From NCBI GenBank assembly GCA_036494575.1, contig DASXOE010000018.1:1-64000 (forward strand): a stretch of 64,000 nt of DNA. The letters are read 5' to 3'. Of this stretch, positions 34,805 to 44,277 are shown piece by piece. The notes under the pieces are model-generated. The model saw nothing but the letters and a program-made list of their open reading frames with translations, made no database searches and was not told the DNA's origin. This DNA is from DASZFV01 sp036494575 (lineage in GTDB: Bacteria > Myxococcota_A > Polyangia > Fen-1088). Both the position numbers and the translations under genes were made by a program. Each line of letters starts with the position of its first letter. The first letter of the stretch is position 1.

Positions 34805-35463
34805 CACGCCGCCGGCGTCGCGGTCGACGCCTTCTTGCGGTTCGCCAGCCAGCTCAACATGCCGGGCACGAGGGACACGAAGATGATGACGATGATGACC
34901 TTGTCGATCTGCTTCGTGATGGGCGGATAGGCCTTGCCCAGCGTGTAGCCGAGCATCGTCATGCTCACGACCCAGCCGATGCCGCCGAAGACGTTGTACG
35001 ACAGGAAGCGCTTGTAGCTCATACGGCCGATGCCGGCGACGACGGGCGCGAACGTGCGCACGAATGGCATGAAGCGCGCGAGCACGATCGTCTTGCCGCC
35101 GTGCCGCTCGTAGAACTCGTGCGTGCGCATGAGGTGCTTCTTCGAGAAGAGCAGCGACTGCTCGCGCGTGAAGAGCTTGGGCCCTGACCGGGCGCCGATC
35201 CAGTAGCCGACGGTGTCGCCGACGATGGCGGCGACGATCGCGACCAGGTTGAGCGTGACGATGTCGAGGAGGGCCTTCTGGTCGGGGTTGGCGGTCGTGC
35301 AGTAGAGGCCGGCTGTCACGAGCAACGAATCGCCCGGCAGGAAGAACCCGACCAGCAGCCCGGTCTCAGAGAAGATCACGGCAGCGAGCAGCGCGAGGCC
35401 CCCGATGCGGATCAGTCCCTGGACGTCGTAGATCTTGTGAAAAAGGCCGACGAGGTCGTGCAT
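34804..35463 (-). CDS. DedA-family membrane protein
   Basis: The 219-residue product starts at ATG 35463, with GGAAA 10-11 nt upstream supporting it; a GTG at 35472 is the alternative. DedA hallmarks: 'FFLPGDSLLVTAGL', 'GDTVGYWIGARSGPKLF', 'HGGKTIVLARFMPFVRTFAPVVAGIGRM' region (Arg/Phe/Pro motif), and re-entrant hydrophobic segments. DedA/VTT proteins are undecaprenyl-phosphate or phospholipid transport proteins needed for envelope homeostasis. First of two coupled genes. Confidence 0.92.
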   Translation of the reverse strand: MHDLVGLFHKIYDVQGLIRIGGLALLAAVIFSETGLLVGFFLPGDSLLVTAGLYCTTANPDQKALLDIVTLNLVAIVAAIVGDTVGYWIGARSGPKLFTREQSLLFSKKHLMRTHEFYERHGGKTIVLARFMPFVRTFAPVVAGIGRMSYKRFLSYNVFGGIGWVVSMTMLGYTLGKAYPPITKQIDKVIIVIIFVSLVPGMLSWLANRKKASTATPAA

Positions 35464-35512
35464 GGCGGGCACACTTTCCGCGAAAAGGCGGCGGATGTCT
35501 ATTCGGTGGGGC

Positions 35513-36271
35513 TCATGGGACGGCGTGCGTCGCGAGGTACGCGCGCTCGTCGGTGGCGAGCGCGCGGTGCCAGATCGCCAAATCGTCGACGACGCCGTCG
35601 ACGACGCTCTGGCCCATGGCGACCGTCACGCCGCCCGGCGCGAAGCCACCGACTTGAAAAGGGGCCTGCGCGGGCGCCGGAGCGTCATGCACCGTGGCCG
35701 TCCCGACCGACTTCGAATCGACGAAGAGCTCGACGGTGTCTCCCGATCGTTCGAAGAGGACGTGGTGGAACACGCCGGGCGCCGGCGAACCGGCAGGATC
35801 CGAGAACGTGCCGCCCGCGGGCGAGGGCAGGCCGTAGGCCCAGGCCGTGCGCGCCCAGCCCACGAACCAGCCGCCGTCATTGTAGCCCTTGACGGCGACG
35901 AACTGGGCCGCGCCCGTCATAGTGAAGCTGATCCAGAAGCTCACTGTGAAATCTCCCATCGTCAGATTCAGCGACGGATCGTCGATGGGGCGCTGCGCGA
36001 TGGGCGTGCCCTCGCCGGCGAGCTGGAGCCCCTTGCCGAAGCGTCCGGCCGCGACGTGAAGCCCCGCGATGCCGAGGTCGAGCGCGTTCCCAGAGTGATC
36101 CTTTCCGTCGACGTCGAAAGACCACGCGCCCGCGAGCGCGCCGCGCAACGAGCCTGCCGGGCCGCTCCCGCCGTCCGCGCCGCCCGCGTCGAGGCCCGTC
36201 GTCGAGAGGGCGCCGCCGCAGGAGCAGAGGAGCAACGCACCGAGGCCCCAGACAGTTCGCCGCAGGATCAC
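35513..36271 (-). CDS. LamG/concanavalin A-like lipoprotein
   Basis: The 252-residue product is taken from GTG 36271, which gives a compact lipoprotein signal ('VWGLGALLLCSC'). A TTG at 36325 overlapping the upstream stop as TTGA is an alternative that would add 18 residues. After a Gly/Ala linker comes a LamG-like jelly roll: 'AWSFDVDGKDHSGNALDLG', 'RFGKGLQLAGEGTPI', 'TMGDFTVSFWISFTM', 'VVDDLAIWHRALATDE'. Such domains bind glycans or mediate adhesion on the outer surface. Confidence 0.8.
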   Translation of the reverse strand: MILRRTVWGLGALLLCSCGGALSTTGLDAGGADGGSGPAGSLRGALAGAWSFDVDGKDHSGNALDLGIAGLHVAAGRFGKGLQLAGEGTPIAQRPIDDPSLNLTMGDFTVSFWISFTMTGAAQFVAVKGYNDGGWFVGWARTAWAYGLPSPAGGTFSDPAGSPAPGVFHHVLFERSGDTVELFVDSKSVGTATVHDAPAPAQAPFQVGGFAPGGVTVAMGQSVVDGVVDDLAIWHRALATDERAYLATHAVP

Positions 36272-36321
36272 GCCGCGCAGGCTCGCCGATTGGAGCGCGC
36301 CGGTCAACCCGAGGCCGCCGG

Positions 36322-37128
36322 TCAATTCTTATTGCGCGCGTATTTCGTGCCGTCGAAGACGAAGGTCGTCTTGGTCGCGGGGCCGCCGCCCTCGCACGGC
36401 GTGTCGCCGGCGCCGACCTCGCACCCGCCGCGCTTCGTGACCTCCGTGATCTCGATGTGCCTGGGGAAATCGCCCGAGAGCGCCGCGGTCCCCACCGTCG
36501 TGATCGTGGCGCCGCCCTCGCCGCTGCGCATGCGGCCGAGCGCCTCGTCGAAGATCTTGTGGAGCCGGAGCCCGCGGGCGACCCAGTACTCGCGGCGCGT
36601 CTCGCTCTGGCGCGGCGCCGCGACGGTGTGCTCGATCTGGATGACCTTCGTGGCGGCGCTCAAGAGCGGCACGAACGCGAGCGTATAGCCGAGGAGCTTG
36701 TTCGGTGGCTCGTCGCGGCGGGAGAGCTCGGTCCCGAGCGCGCAGAACGTGCGGGCCCCGAGCGGCCTCAGGACCTGCACGAGGTGGATCGTAGACTTGT
36801 CCTCCGCGCCCTCGACGCGGTAGCGGATCTCGAGGACGTGATCCGCCCGCTCGCCGGCCTCGAGCTGCACGCCGGTCTCCTCGACGCCCTCGAGCACGAG
36901 CCGCGGCTCGCGGACGTCGGGCGTCTCGGGCTCGGGCAGGTCGAGCGCGAGCTTCACCTCGCCGAGCAGATCGTCGCGGCGCTTGGCCGCGTCGGCCTGC
37001 CCGAGCGACGCCTTCCAGGCCGGCAGGTTGAGCTCGACGCGCGCCTCGGCGGGGCATGTGGCGGGCGGCGGCGCCGCGACGGCCGGCTTGTGCGCCAGCA
37101 GCACGAGGGCCAGGGACCAACAGCTCAC
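36322..37128 (-). CDS. Putative exported protein downstream of asnS
   Basis: The 268-residue product starts at GTG 37128, one base after the asnS stop, with a hydrophobic signal region ('SLALVLLAHKPAVAA'). The mature part is mixed alpha/beta with regions like 'RLVLEGVEETGVQLEAGERA' and 'EITEVTKRGGCEVGAG', a hydrophobic patch around 'LLGYTLAFVPLLSAATKV', and few cysteines. No family recognised. Tight spacing places it in the asnS operon. An in-frame N-terminal extension is antisense-like Ala/Ser/Arg sequence within asnS and was rejected. Confidence 0.65.
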   Translation of the reverse strand: MSCWSLALVLLAHKPAVAAPPPATCPAEARVELNLPAWKASLGQADAAKRRDDLLGEVKLALDLPEPETPDVREPRLVLEGVEETGVQLEAGERADHVLEIRYRVEGAEDKSTIHLVQVLRPLGARTFCALGTELSRRDEPPNKLLGYTLAFVPLLSAATKVIQIEHTVAAPRQSETRREYWVARGLRLHKIFDEALGRMRSGEGGATITTVGTAALSGDFPRHIEITEVTKRGGCEVGAGDTPCEGGGPATKTTFVFDGTKYARNKN

Positions 37129-37129
37129 G

Positions 37130-38572
<1,443 letters not shown>

Positions 38573-38678
38573 CGCGCGACAGCTTAGCGCAGCCGCTGGC
38601 CTTGACGAAGCCAACCTGCGCCGCCGGCGTCCTCCCGAGCGGGATGCGCGCGGCCGCTGAATGCTGGTACAAGGAAGC

Positions 38679-39356
38679 ATGGCCGGCGGCACCGCCCCTT
38701 CCCGCGCGAGGCTCGTGAAGATCGTCGTGCCCGTCCTCGTCATCGCCGCGGCGGGCTTCGCCTTCTGGCGTTCGGTGCGAAGCGCGCGCGCCGCGCCTTA
38801 TTTCCTCACTGCCGCGACGGGGCGGCGGCCGTGGCGGCTTGTCATCCAATCGCAATCGCAATCGCAATCGCCGACCCGCCCGAACGAGCCCGTGCTGGTG
38901 CTCGAGGCGCCCGCCGAGGTCTCGCGCGAGCTCTTCGATCAGGTCTTCAAGCGGTCGATGGAGTCGATGCGGGCCCCCGAGCTCACGGGCATCCCGCTCG
39001 TCCTCGCGGGCGAGCTCGAGCGCGGTGGCCAGCGTATCCCGGCCGACGCCCTCGTCGAGATGGCGCGCGCGGCCGGCCTCGAGTCGACGCCGCCCACGCC
39101 CCGGTGCATCGTTCACCGACGCGCGCCCGAGCCGGACGCCCGCCAGCAGGTCTACCTCGCGCTCTTCGACAGCCCGGCCCTCGCGACGTTCCGCGCGAAC
39201 CTCGCGGTGCGCTTCGGCCCGAGCTTCGACGCCGCCGCGCTGCCGCCCGCGCTCTTCGTCGGCCTCGTCGAGTCGCCGCAGCAGCGCTGGCTGCCCCTGC
39301 ACCTCGACGCACAGAAGGACTGCCTCGCCCCGATCACGATCGCGACCGACTCCTGA
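38679..39356 (+). CDS. Membrane-anchored protein of unknown function
   Basis: The 225-residue product starts at ATG 38679 with AAGGAAG just upstream; ATG 38661 is a weaker option. A signal anchor (residues ~10-27) is followed by 'RPWRLVIQSQSQSQSPTRP', where the QS run comes from a hexanucleotide repeat. The soluble domain includes 'VLEAPAEVSRELFDQVFKRS', 'GIPLVLAGEL' and 'LFVGLVESPQQRWLPLHLD'. No family recognised. Convergent with the ferredoxin operon. Confidence 0.6.
   Translation: MAGGTAPSRARLVKIVVPVLVIAAAGFAFWRSVRSARAAPYFLTAATGRRPWRLVIQSQSQSQSPTRPNEPVLVLEAPAEVSRELFDQVFKRSMESMRAPELTGIPLVLAGELERGGQRIPADALVEMARAAGLESTPPTPRCIVHRRAPEPDARQQVYLALFDSPALATFRANLAVRFGPSFDAAALPPALFVGLVESPQQRWLPLHLDAQKDCLAPITIATDS
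38847..38870 (+). repeat. Hexanucleotide repeat (CAATCG)x4
   Basis: Four exact CAATCG units encode Gln-Ser repeats inside the membrane-anchored protein. As the unit is a multiple of three, copy changes would keep the frame. Confidence 0.7.
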
Positions 39357-39363
39357 CGACGGT

Positions 39364-39657
39364 TCAGTCCGAGGTGGACGGCACCTCGACGACGACGTCC
39401 CCGGAGACGCGCGTCTGGCACGCGAGCCGCATCTTCGTGATGAAGTAAACGTTGCCGAGGTGCTTCCTCTCGGCGACGTTGAGCGGCGACAGGTGGGCCT
39501 CGCCGTCGAGGATCTTGACGCGGCACAGGCCGCACGTGGCCTTGCCCACGCAGGCCGTCGAGATGTCGATGCCGGCGCCGCGGCCGACGTCGAAGATCGA
39601 CGCGCCGTCGGCGCACGCGACGCGCAGCCCGGCGGGCTGGAAGGTCACCGAGGCCAT
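39364..39657 (-). CDS. [2Fe-2S] ferredoxin
   Basis: The 97-residue product has the four cluster cysteines: 'ACVGKATCGLC' (C-x5-C-x2-C) and a distal one in 'MRLACQTRVSG', the adrenodoxin/plant-type ferredoxin pattern. Its ATG overlaps the TGA of the glyoxalase gene by one base. It could supply electrons to an oxygenase or to the siroheme reductase; no partner is adjacent. Confidence 0.9.
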   Translation of the reverse strand: MASVTFQPAGLRVACADGASIFDVGRGAGIDISTACVGKATCGLCRVKILDGEAHLSPLNVAERKHLGNVYFITKMRLACQTRVSGDVVVEVPSTSD

Positions 39658-40124
39658 CAGGCGCCGGCCTCCTCGGGCCAATGCGACAGCCCCACGCGAT
39701 TGCCCTCGGGATCGCGCACGTAGAGGGTGAAAGGCGTGCGCGCCTCGACGGCCACGCCCGCGGTGGCCAGCAGGTCCTCCCAGCGCGCGCGCGCCGTGCG
39801 CTCGATGCGCAACGCGACGAGGTGCAAGCCCGGACGCGCAGCGCGGTCCTCCTCGGCCGCCGTGGGCCCGCTCGCGACGGCCTCGAGCGCGAGGAAGGCG
39901 CCGTCGCCGACGTCGAGCCACACCGACCGCTCGCCCGGCCCGCCGTCGCGCGCGGGCCAGCGTCGCAGCACGGCCAGGCCCAGGACGTCGCGATAGAAGC
40001 GCTCGACGGCCGGGAGGTCGCGCACCTGGATCGCGAGGTGGTGGAAGCCGCGCGGCGAAGGCGCCGGCGAAGCCGGCGGGCGGAGGGGCTGGGGGGCTCG
40101 GTCCCGAGTGGGGCCGCGGCTCAC
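39657..40124 (-). CDS. Glyoxalase/VOC-family protein
   Basis: The 155-residue product starts at GTG 40124, which overlaps the EVE stop as GTGA. A Pro/Arg-rich start leads into a VOC fold: 'GFHHLAIQVRDLPAVERFY' (metal-ligand His), 'LGLAVLRRWP', 'FLALEAVASG', 'HLVALRI' (second His), 'FTLYVRDPEGNRVGLS' (acidic ligand region). Such enzymes are metal-dependent lyases, dioxygenases or resistance proteins; the substrate is not evident. Confidence 0.85.
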   Translation of the reverse strand: MSRGPTRDRAPQPLRPPASPAPSPRGFHHLAIQVRDLPAVERFYRDVLGLAVLRRWPARDGGPGERSVWLDVGDGAFLALEAVASGPTAAEEDRAARPGLHLVALRIERTARARWEDLLATAGVAVEARTPFTLYVRDPEGNRVGLSHWPEEAGA

Positions 40125-40597
40125 GGCGACCGCGCTCGAGCGTCGCCCACCTTGCAGACGGCCTTCCACTCGGCGGCTGTCACGGGCTGCACCGAGAGGC
40201 GGCTGCCCTTGCGCAGCAGCACCATGTCGGCCAGCGCCGGGTTGGCACGCAGCTCGGCCAGCGGCACGGCGCGCGCGAACTTCTGCTCGAATTTCAAGTC
40301 GACCACGAACCAGCGGGGCTCGTCCTTCGTGCTGCCCTCGTCATAGTAGTCGGACTTCGGGTCGAACTGCGTGGCGTCGGGGTACGCCGCGCGCGCGATC
40401 GTGGCCGTGCCGGCCGCGGCGGGCGGGTCGGCGCTCGAGTGATAGAAGATCACGCCGTCGCCGACGGCGGCCTCGCGCAGCAGGTTCCGCGCCTGGTAGT
40501 TGCGCACGCCGTCCCACGACGTCGTCCGCTTTGGGGCGCGCGCCAGGTCGTCGATGGAAAAGACGCTCGGCTCGGACTTCATCAACCAATAACGCAT
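40121..40597 (-). CDS. EVE-domain protein
   Basis: The 158-residue product starts at ATG 40597, behind GGCGGAGAACC, a good ribosome site. The N-terminus 'MRYWLMKSEPSVFSIDDL' and 'TSWDGVRNYQARNLLREA' plus 'GDGVIFYHSSADPP' are classical EVE (PUA-like, YTH-related) features; EVE domains read modified nucleobases in DNA or RNA. The cytoplasmic protein is of normal length for the family. Confidence 0.92.
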   Translation of the reverse strand: MRYWLMKSEPSVFSIDDLARAPKRTTSWDGVRNYQARNLLREAAVGDGVIFYHSSADPPAAAGTATIARAAYPDATQFDPKSDYYDEGSTKDEPRWFVVDLKFEQKFARAVPLAELRANPALADMVLLRKGSRLSVQPVTAAEWKAVCKVGDARARSP

Positions 40598-40623
40598 CGG
40601 TTCTCCGCCTCCCAATGGCGCCG

Positions 40624-41319
40624 TCACGCGAGATCGAAGACGAGCACCTCGCCGCCCCGGCCCTCGATCGTGACGGCGCGCTCGTCGCTGAGCGCGGCGC
40701 CGTCGCCCTCGCCGAGCGCCTGGCCATTGACGGTCGCCGCGCCGCGCGCGACGTGGACCCAGGCGTGCCGTCCCGGGGCGAGGGCGAGCTCCGCGCGCTC
40801 ACCCTCCGCGAGCACCCCGGTCCACAGCGCAACGTCCTGGTGGAGCGTCACAGAGCCGTCACGCCCGTCGCCCGAGGCGACGAGGCGCAAGCGCCCGCGG
40901 CGCTCGGACTCGGGGACGGTCTTCTGCTCGTAGCCAGGCGCGTGGCCGCGGCGGTCGGGCAGGATCCAGATCTGCAGGAAGTGCACGGGCTCGGTGCGCG
41001 AGGCATTCTGCTCGCTGTGGCGCACGCCCGTTCCCGCGGACATGCGCTGCACGTCGCCCGGGCGAATGACCGACCCCGTGCCGAGGCTGTCGCGGTGCTC
41101 GAGCGCGCCCTCGAGCACGTAGCTCAGGATCTCCATGTCGGCATGGCCGTGTGTCGGGAAGCCGGCGCCCGGCGCAACGCGGTCGTCGTTGATGACGCGC
41201 AGGGTGCGAAAGCCCATGTGCGCGGGGTCGTGCCACTCCCCGAACGAGAACGTGTGGCGGCTGTCGAGCCAGTCGATGCGGGTGTGGCCGCGGTCCGCGG
41301 CGGGCCTCAAGGTCAGCAT
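40624..41319 (-). CDS. Pirin-like cupin protein
   Basis: The 231-residue product is a bicupin of the pirin/YhhW family: 'RHTFSFGEWHDPAHMGF', metal ligands 'FPTHGHADMEILSYVLEG' (His/His), 'SAGTGVRHSEQNAS' (His/Glu), 'HFLQIWILP'. Such proteins bind Fe(II) and act as quercetinases or as redox-dependent regulators. First gene of the pirin-EVE-VOC-ferredoxin group. Confidence 0.92.
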   Translation of the reverse strand: MLTLRPAADRGHTRIDWLDSRHTFSFGEWHDPAHMGFRTLRVINDDRVAPGAGFPTHGHADMEILSYVLEGALEHRDSLGTGSVIRPGDVQRMSAGTGVRHSEQNASRTEPVHFLQIWILPDRRGHAPGYEQKTVPESERRGRLRLVASGDGRDGSVTLHQDVALWTGVLAEGERAELALAPGRHAWVHVARGAATVNGQALGEGDGAALSDERAVTIEGRGGEVLVFDLA

Positions 41320-41510
41320 GGCGCCTCTCGAACACCCTACGAGATCGCCGGGCCTGCGTCGAGCCGCCCGCGGTCGCGCTTTCCCCGCGGCTCGGCTTGA
41401 CGATCCGGATTCGGCGTTTAGAACTGTTGGGTAAGACCTCCGTGTGGCCTAACGCCCACGGAAAAAAGACCCGCCGGGAGCTGATGGCCTCGGCGAAAGG
41501 AGAAGAGACA

Positions 41511-42029
41511 ATGCATCCAGCAATGGTGTCATGGTGGCGTGCGCGCCAGGTGAGCTGCGGCGATGGCGACAGCGCGAGTTGTGGACCCGGTGGCGGAGCG
41601 CGGGGGTGGCACGGACAGGGTGGCGGAGCCGGTTGGGGCGGGGGGCCGCCCGCGGGCGACGGTGGCGAGGGTGACGGTTTTGGCGGCGGCTCGTTCGGCG
41701 TGAGGCGCCCGTTGCGGTTCCTGGCGTACAAGCTCGAGCTCGACGAGCGTCAGGTCGCCGCGCTGGCCCGCATCCTCGACGAGCTCAAGATCGAGCGCGC
41801 GCAGGGTGAGGTCGATCGCCGCCGCACACTGACGGCCTTCGCCGACGCCGTGGGCGCCGCGTCGTTCGACGAGGCGCGCGCCAAGGAAGCCGGCGCGCTC
41901 CGCGTCGCGACGGCCGAGCGCCTGCGCGACGCCGTCACGAAGGCCCTCGGGGCCATTCACGCGCTGCTCGAGCCCGATCAGCGCGAGCGGCTCGCCTACC
42001 TCATCCGGACGGGCGCGCTCGGAATCTGA
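41511..42029 (+). CDS. CpxP/Spy-like protein with Gly-rich N-terminus, no clear signal peptide
   Basis: The 172-residue product starts at ATG 41511, behind a strong AAAGGAGAAGAG ribosome site. Residues ~15-60 are Gly/Trp/Ser-rich. The C-terminal ~100 residues form helices of the LTxxQ/CpxP-Spy type ('LDERQVAALARILDELKIER', 'LLEPDQRERLAYLIRTG'). Family members are periplasmic chaperones or metal sensors, but no secretion signal is visible here. Followed by a strong hairpin and then the HtrA-like gene. The 191 bp upstream of it (41320-41510) hold no gene. Confidence 0.7.
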   Translation: MHPAMVSWWRARQVSCGDGDSASCGPGGGARGWHGQGGGAGWGGGPPAGDGGEGDGFGGGSFGVRRPLRFLAYKLELDERQVAALARILDELKIERAQGEVDRRRTLTAFADAVGAASFDEARAKEAGALRVATAERLRDAVTKALGAIHALLEPDQRERLAYLIRTGALGI

Positions 42030-42035
42030 CCGATA

Positions 42036-42071
42036 GCCGGGAGGGGCCCGCCAGCGCGGGACCCTCCCGGC
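42036..42071 (+). terminator. Strong hairpin between CpxP-like and HtrA-like genes
   Basis: GCCGGGAGGG (42036-42045) pairs with CCCTCCCGGC (42062-42071). After a single G/A mismatch, CCCGC pairs with GCGGG around loop CAGC, a 15-bp stem overall. No T-run follows. It could end the CpxP-like transcript or attenuate expression of the HtrA-like gene 48 nt downstream. Confidence 0.55.
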
Positions 42072-42119
42072 GTCTCCCGCGAGCTGAGTCACGTCGCGGG
42101 ATTGAATCGAGGTGAAATC

Positions 42120-43115
42120 ATGATCAGTGCAATCAAGATGGAAGTCGATCGAGACCAGGAGCTGCTCGACGCGTATTCGCGGACGGTGACGTCCGTCGCG
42201 GAGCAGGTGAGCGCCTCGGTCGTGAAGATAGAGGTGCTCGGGCCCACGCCACAGGGCAAGGGGCGCGGGCCGCGGCAGGGGGGCGAGCCGGGGATGGGCA
42301 GCGGGTCGGGCTTCGTCGTGACGCCCGACGGGTACGTCCTCACGAACAGCCACGTCGTGAGCGGCGCGAAGCGAATCACGGTGGCGCTGCTCGACGGAGA
42401 GCGCGCGGCCGCGAGCCTCGTGGGTGACGATCCCGACACCGACCTCGCCGTCGTCCGCATCGACGCGCCCCACCTCACAGCGCTCTCGTTCGCGGACTCG
42501 GGCGCGCTGCGCGTGGGACAGGTCGCGATCGCCGTGGGCAATCCGTACGGTTTCGACTGCACGGTCACGACGGGCGTCGTGAGCGCGCTCGGGCGCTCGC
42601 TGCGCACGAAGTCCGGTCACCTCGTCGACGACGTCATACAGACCGACGCCGCGCTGAACCCTGGCAACTCGGGCGGGCCGCTCGTCGACGCGCGCGGCCA
42701 GGTCATCGGCGTCAACACGGCCATGATCATGCCCGCGCAAGGCATCTGCTTCGCCATCGCCGCCAACACGGCGAGCTTCGTCATGGGCAAGCTCATCCAC
42801 GAGGGGCTCATCCGGCGCGCCTATCTCGGCGTCGCGGGCCAGAACGTCCCGCTGCACCGCCGGGTCGTACGCTTCCACGAGCTGCCGCACGAGACGGGCG
42901 TGTTCGTCGTGTCGACCGAGCCCGACAGCCCGGCCGCCAAGGCCGGCCTGCGCGACGGCGATCTCATCGTCGGCTACGGCGACCGTTCCATCGCGGGTAT
43001 CGACGACCTCCACCGTCTCCTCACTGAGGAGCAGGCTGGCGTCGCGTCGACGCTCACGATCATCCGCGACCTCAAAAAGCAGGTCCTTGAGGTCGCGCCG
43101 TCGCTGCGCCGCTGA
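42120..43115 (+). CDS. HtrA-like trypsin-type serine protease with PDZ domain
   Basis: The 331-residue product starts at ATG 42120 with GAGGTGA 5-6 nt upstream. The trypsin-fold triad is visible: His in 'LTNSHVVSGAKR', Asp in 'DDPDTDLAVVRID', Ser in 'LNPGNSGGPLVD'. One PDZ domain follows ('ETGVFVVSTEPDSPAAKAGL', 'LIVGYGDRSIAGIDDLH'). There is no signal peptide or TM anchor ('MISAIKMEVDRDQELLDAYS'), so this DegP/DegQ-like protease is probably cytoplasmic or exported by another route. The neighbouring CpxP-like gene is often associated with envelope stress. Confidence 0.92.
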   Translation: MISAIKMEVDRDQELLDAYSRTVTSVAEQVSASVVKIEVLGPTPQGKGRGPRQGGEPGMGSGSGFVVTPDGYVLTNSHVVSGAKRITVALLDGERAAASLVGDDPDTDLAVVRIDAPHLTALSFADSGALRVGQVAIAVGNPYGFDCTVTTGVVSALGRSLRTKSGHLVDDVIQTDAALNPGNSGGPLVDARGQVIGVNTAMIMPAQGICFAIAANTASFVMGKLIHEGLIRRAYLGVAGQNVPLHRRVVRFHELPHETGVFVVSTEPDSPAAKAGLRDGDLIVGYGDRSIAGIDDLHRLLTEEQAGVASTLTIIRDLKKQVLEVAPSLRR

Positions 43116-43200
43116 CACCGACCGTCGGAGCTTCTCGACGCCGTCACGCCGTTCGTCCATTTCACGTGGCCGGGGGAATCTGCGTTATCCTTCGTCGGCC

Positions 43201-44274
43201 ATGCCGTCGCCCCAGTTCGCCGTGAACCTCGCCACCGCCCGCAAGCCGCGACCCAAGGACGCCGAGCTCGTCTTCGGGCGCACGTTCACCGATCACATGG
43301 CCATCGTCGACTACGAGGCCGACCGCGGCTGGTTCGATCCGCGCGTCGTCCCTTACGGGCCGCTCACCTTGGATCCGGCGGCGGCGGTCCTTCACTACGG
43401 GCAGGAGCTCTTCGACGGTCTCAAGGCCTTTCGCGCCTCCACGGGCGAGGTGCGCATCTTCCGCCTCGACCGCCACGCCAAGCGCATGCACGACGGCGCG
43501 CCGCGCCTGTGCATGCCCTCGATCGACGAAGCGCTCATGCGCGAATCGGTGCTGGCGCTCGTGCGCGCCGATCGCGACTGGGTGCCGGCGGCGCCGGGGA
43601 CTTCGCTCTACATTCGACCGACGCTGGTCGCCACGGAGCCGTTCCTCGGCGTGCGCCCGTCAAAGCGCTACCTCTACTTCGTGATCGCGTCGCCCGTGAG
43701 CGGCTACGGCGGCGAGGTGTTCTCGCCCGTGCGCATCTGGGTGGAGGACAAGTATGTCCGCGCCGCCGTGGGCGGCCTCGGCGGCGTCAAGTCGGGCGCG
43801 AACTACGTCGCGAGCATGCTGGCGGCCGAAGAGGCCAAGGCGCGCGGCTACGCGCAGGTGTTGTGGACCGACGCCGCCAACCACCGCTACTTCGAGGAGG
43901 TGGGGACGATGAACCTCGTCGTGCGCATCGGCGACGAGTTCGTGACGCCGCCGCTCGGCGGCAGCATCCTGTCGGGCGTGACGCGCGACTCGATCATCAC
44001 GTTGCTCCGAGACTGGGGCATGCCCGTGAGCGAGCGGCCGATCGCCATCGACGAGCTGCTCGCGGCGCACCGCAACGGCGCGCTACGCGAGGTCTTCGGC
44101 TGCGGAACGGCCGCCGTCATCACGCCCGTGGGCGAGCTCGGCTGGCGGGGCGAGAAGCTCGTCATCAACGGCGGCCAGGCCGGCGAGATGGCCCGACGCC
44201 TCTACGACGCGATCACCGACATCCAGTACGGCCGCGCGCCCGACAAGCACGGCTGGATGACGCTCGTCGACTGA
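43201..44274 (+). CDS. ilvE: Branched-chain amino acid aminotransferase
   Basis: The 357-residue fold-type IV PLP enzyme performs the last step of Ile/Leu/Val synthesis. Signatures: 'LHYGQELFDGLKAFR', 'RIFRLDRHAKRM', the PLP-lysine loop 'GLGGVKSGANYVASM' (Lys), 'YFEEVGTMNLVV', 'LGGSILSGVTRDSII' (phosphate-binding Thr/Ser), 'EVFGCGTAAVITPV'. The length and 'FEEVGTMN' fit the type II (eukaryote-like) BCAT group. A TATCCT box ends 9 nt before the ATG. Confidence 0.95.
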   Translation: MPSPQFAVNLATARKPRPKDAELVFGRTFTDHMAIVDYEADRGWFDPRVVPYGPLTLDPAAAVLHYGQELFDGLKAFRASTGEVRIFRLDRHAKRMHDGAPRLCMPSIDEALMRESVLALVRADRDWVPAAPGTSLYIRPTLVATEPFLGVRPSKRYLYFVIASPVSGYGGEVFSPVRIWVEDKYVRAAVGGLGGVKSGANYVASMLAAEEAKARGYAQVLWTDAANHRYFEEVGTMNLVVRIGDEFVTPPLGGSILSGVTRDSIITLLRDWGMPVSERPIAIDELLAAHRNGALREVFGCGTAAVITPVGELGWRGEKLVINGGQAGEMARRLYDAITDIQYGRAPDKHGWMTLVD

Positions 44275-44277
44275 CGA

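Noticed and set aside
34148..34930. Plus-strand gene after the ACTATACT at about 34134
   Set aside because: The frame runs antisense to the DUF3788-like gene and shows only Arg/Gly-rich shadow sequence. The AT island more likely feeds the minus-strand reductase or is incidental.
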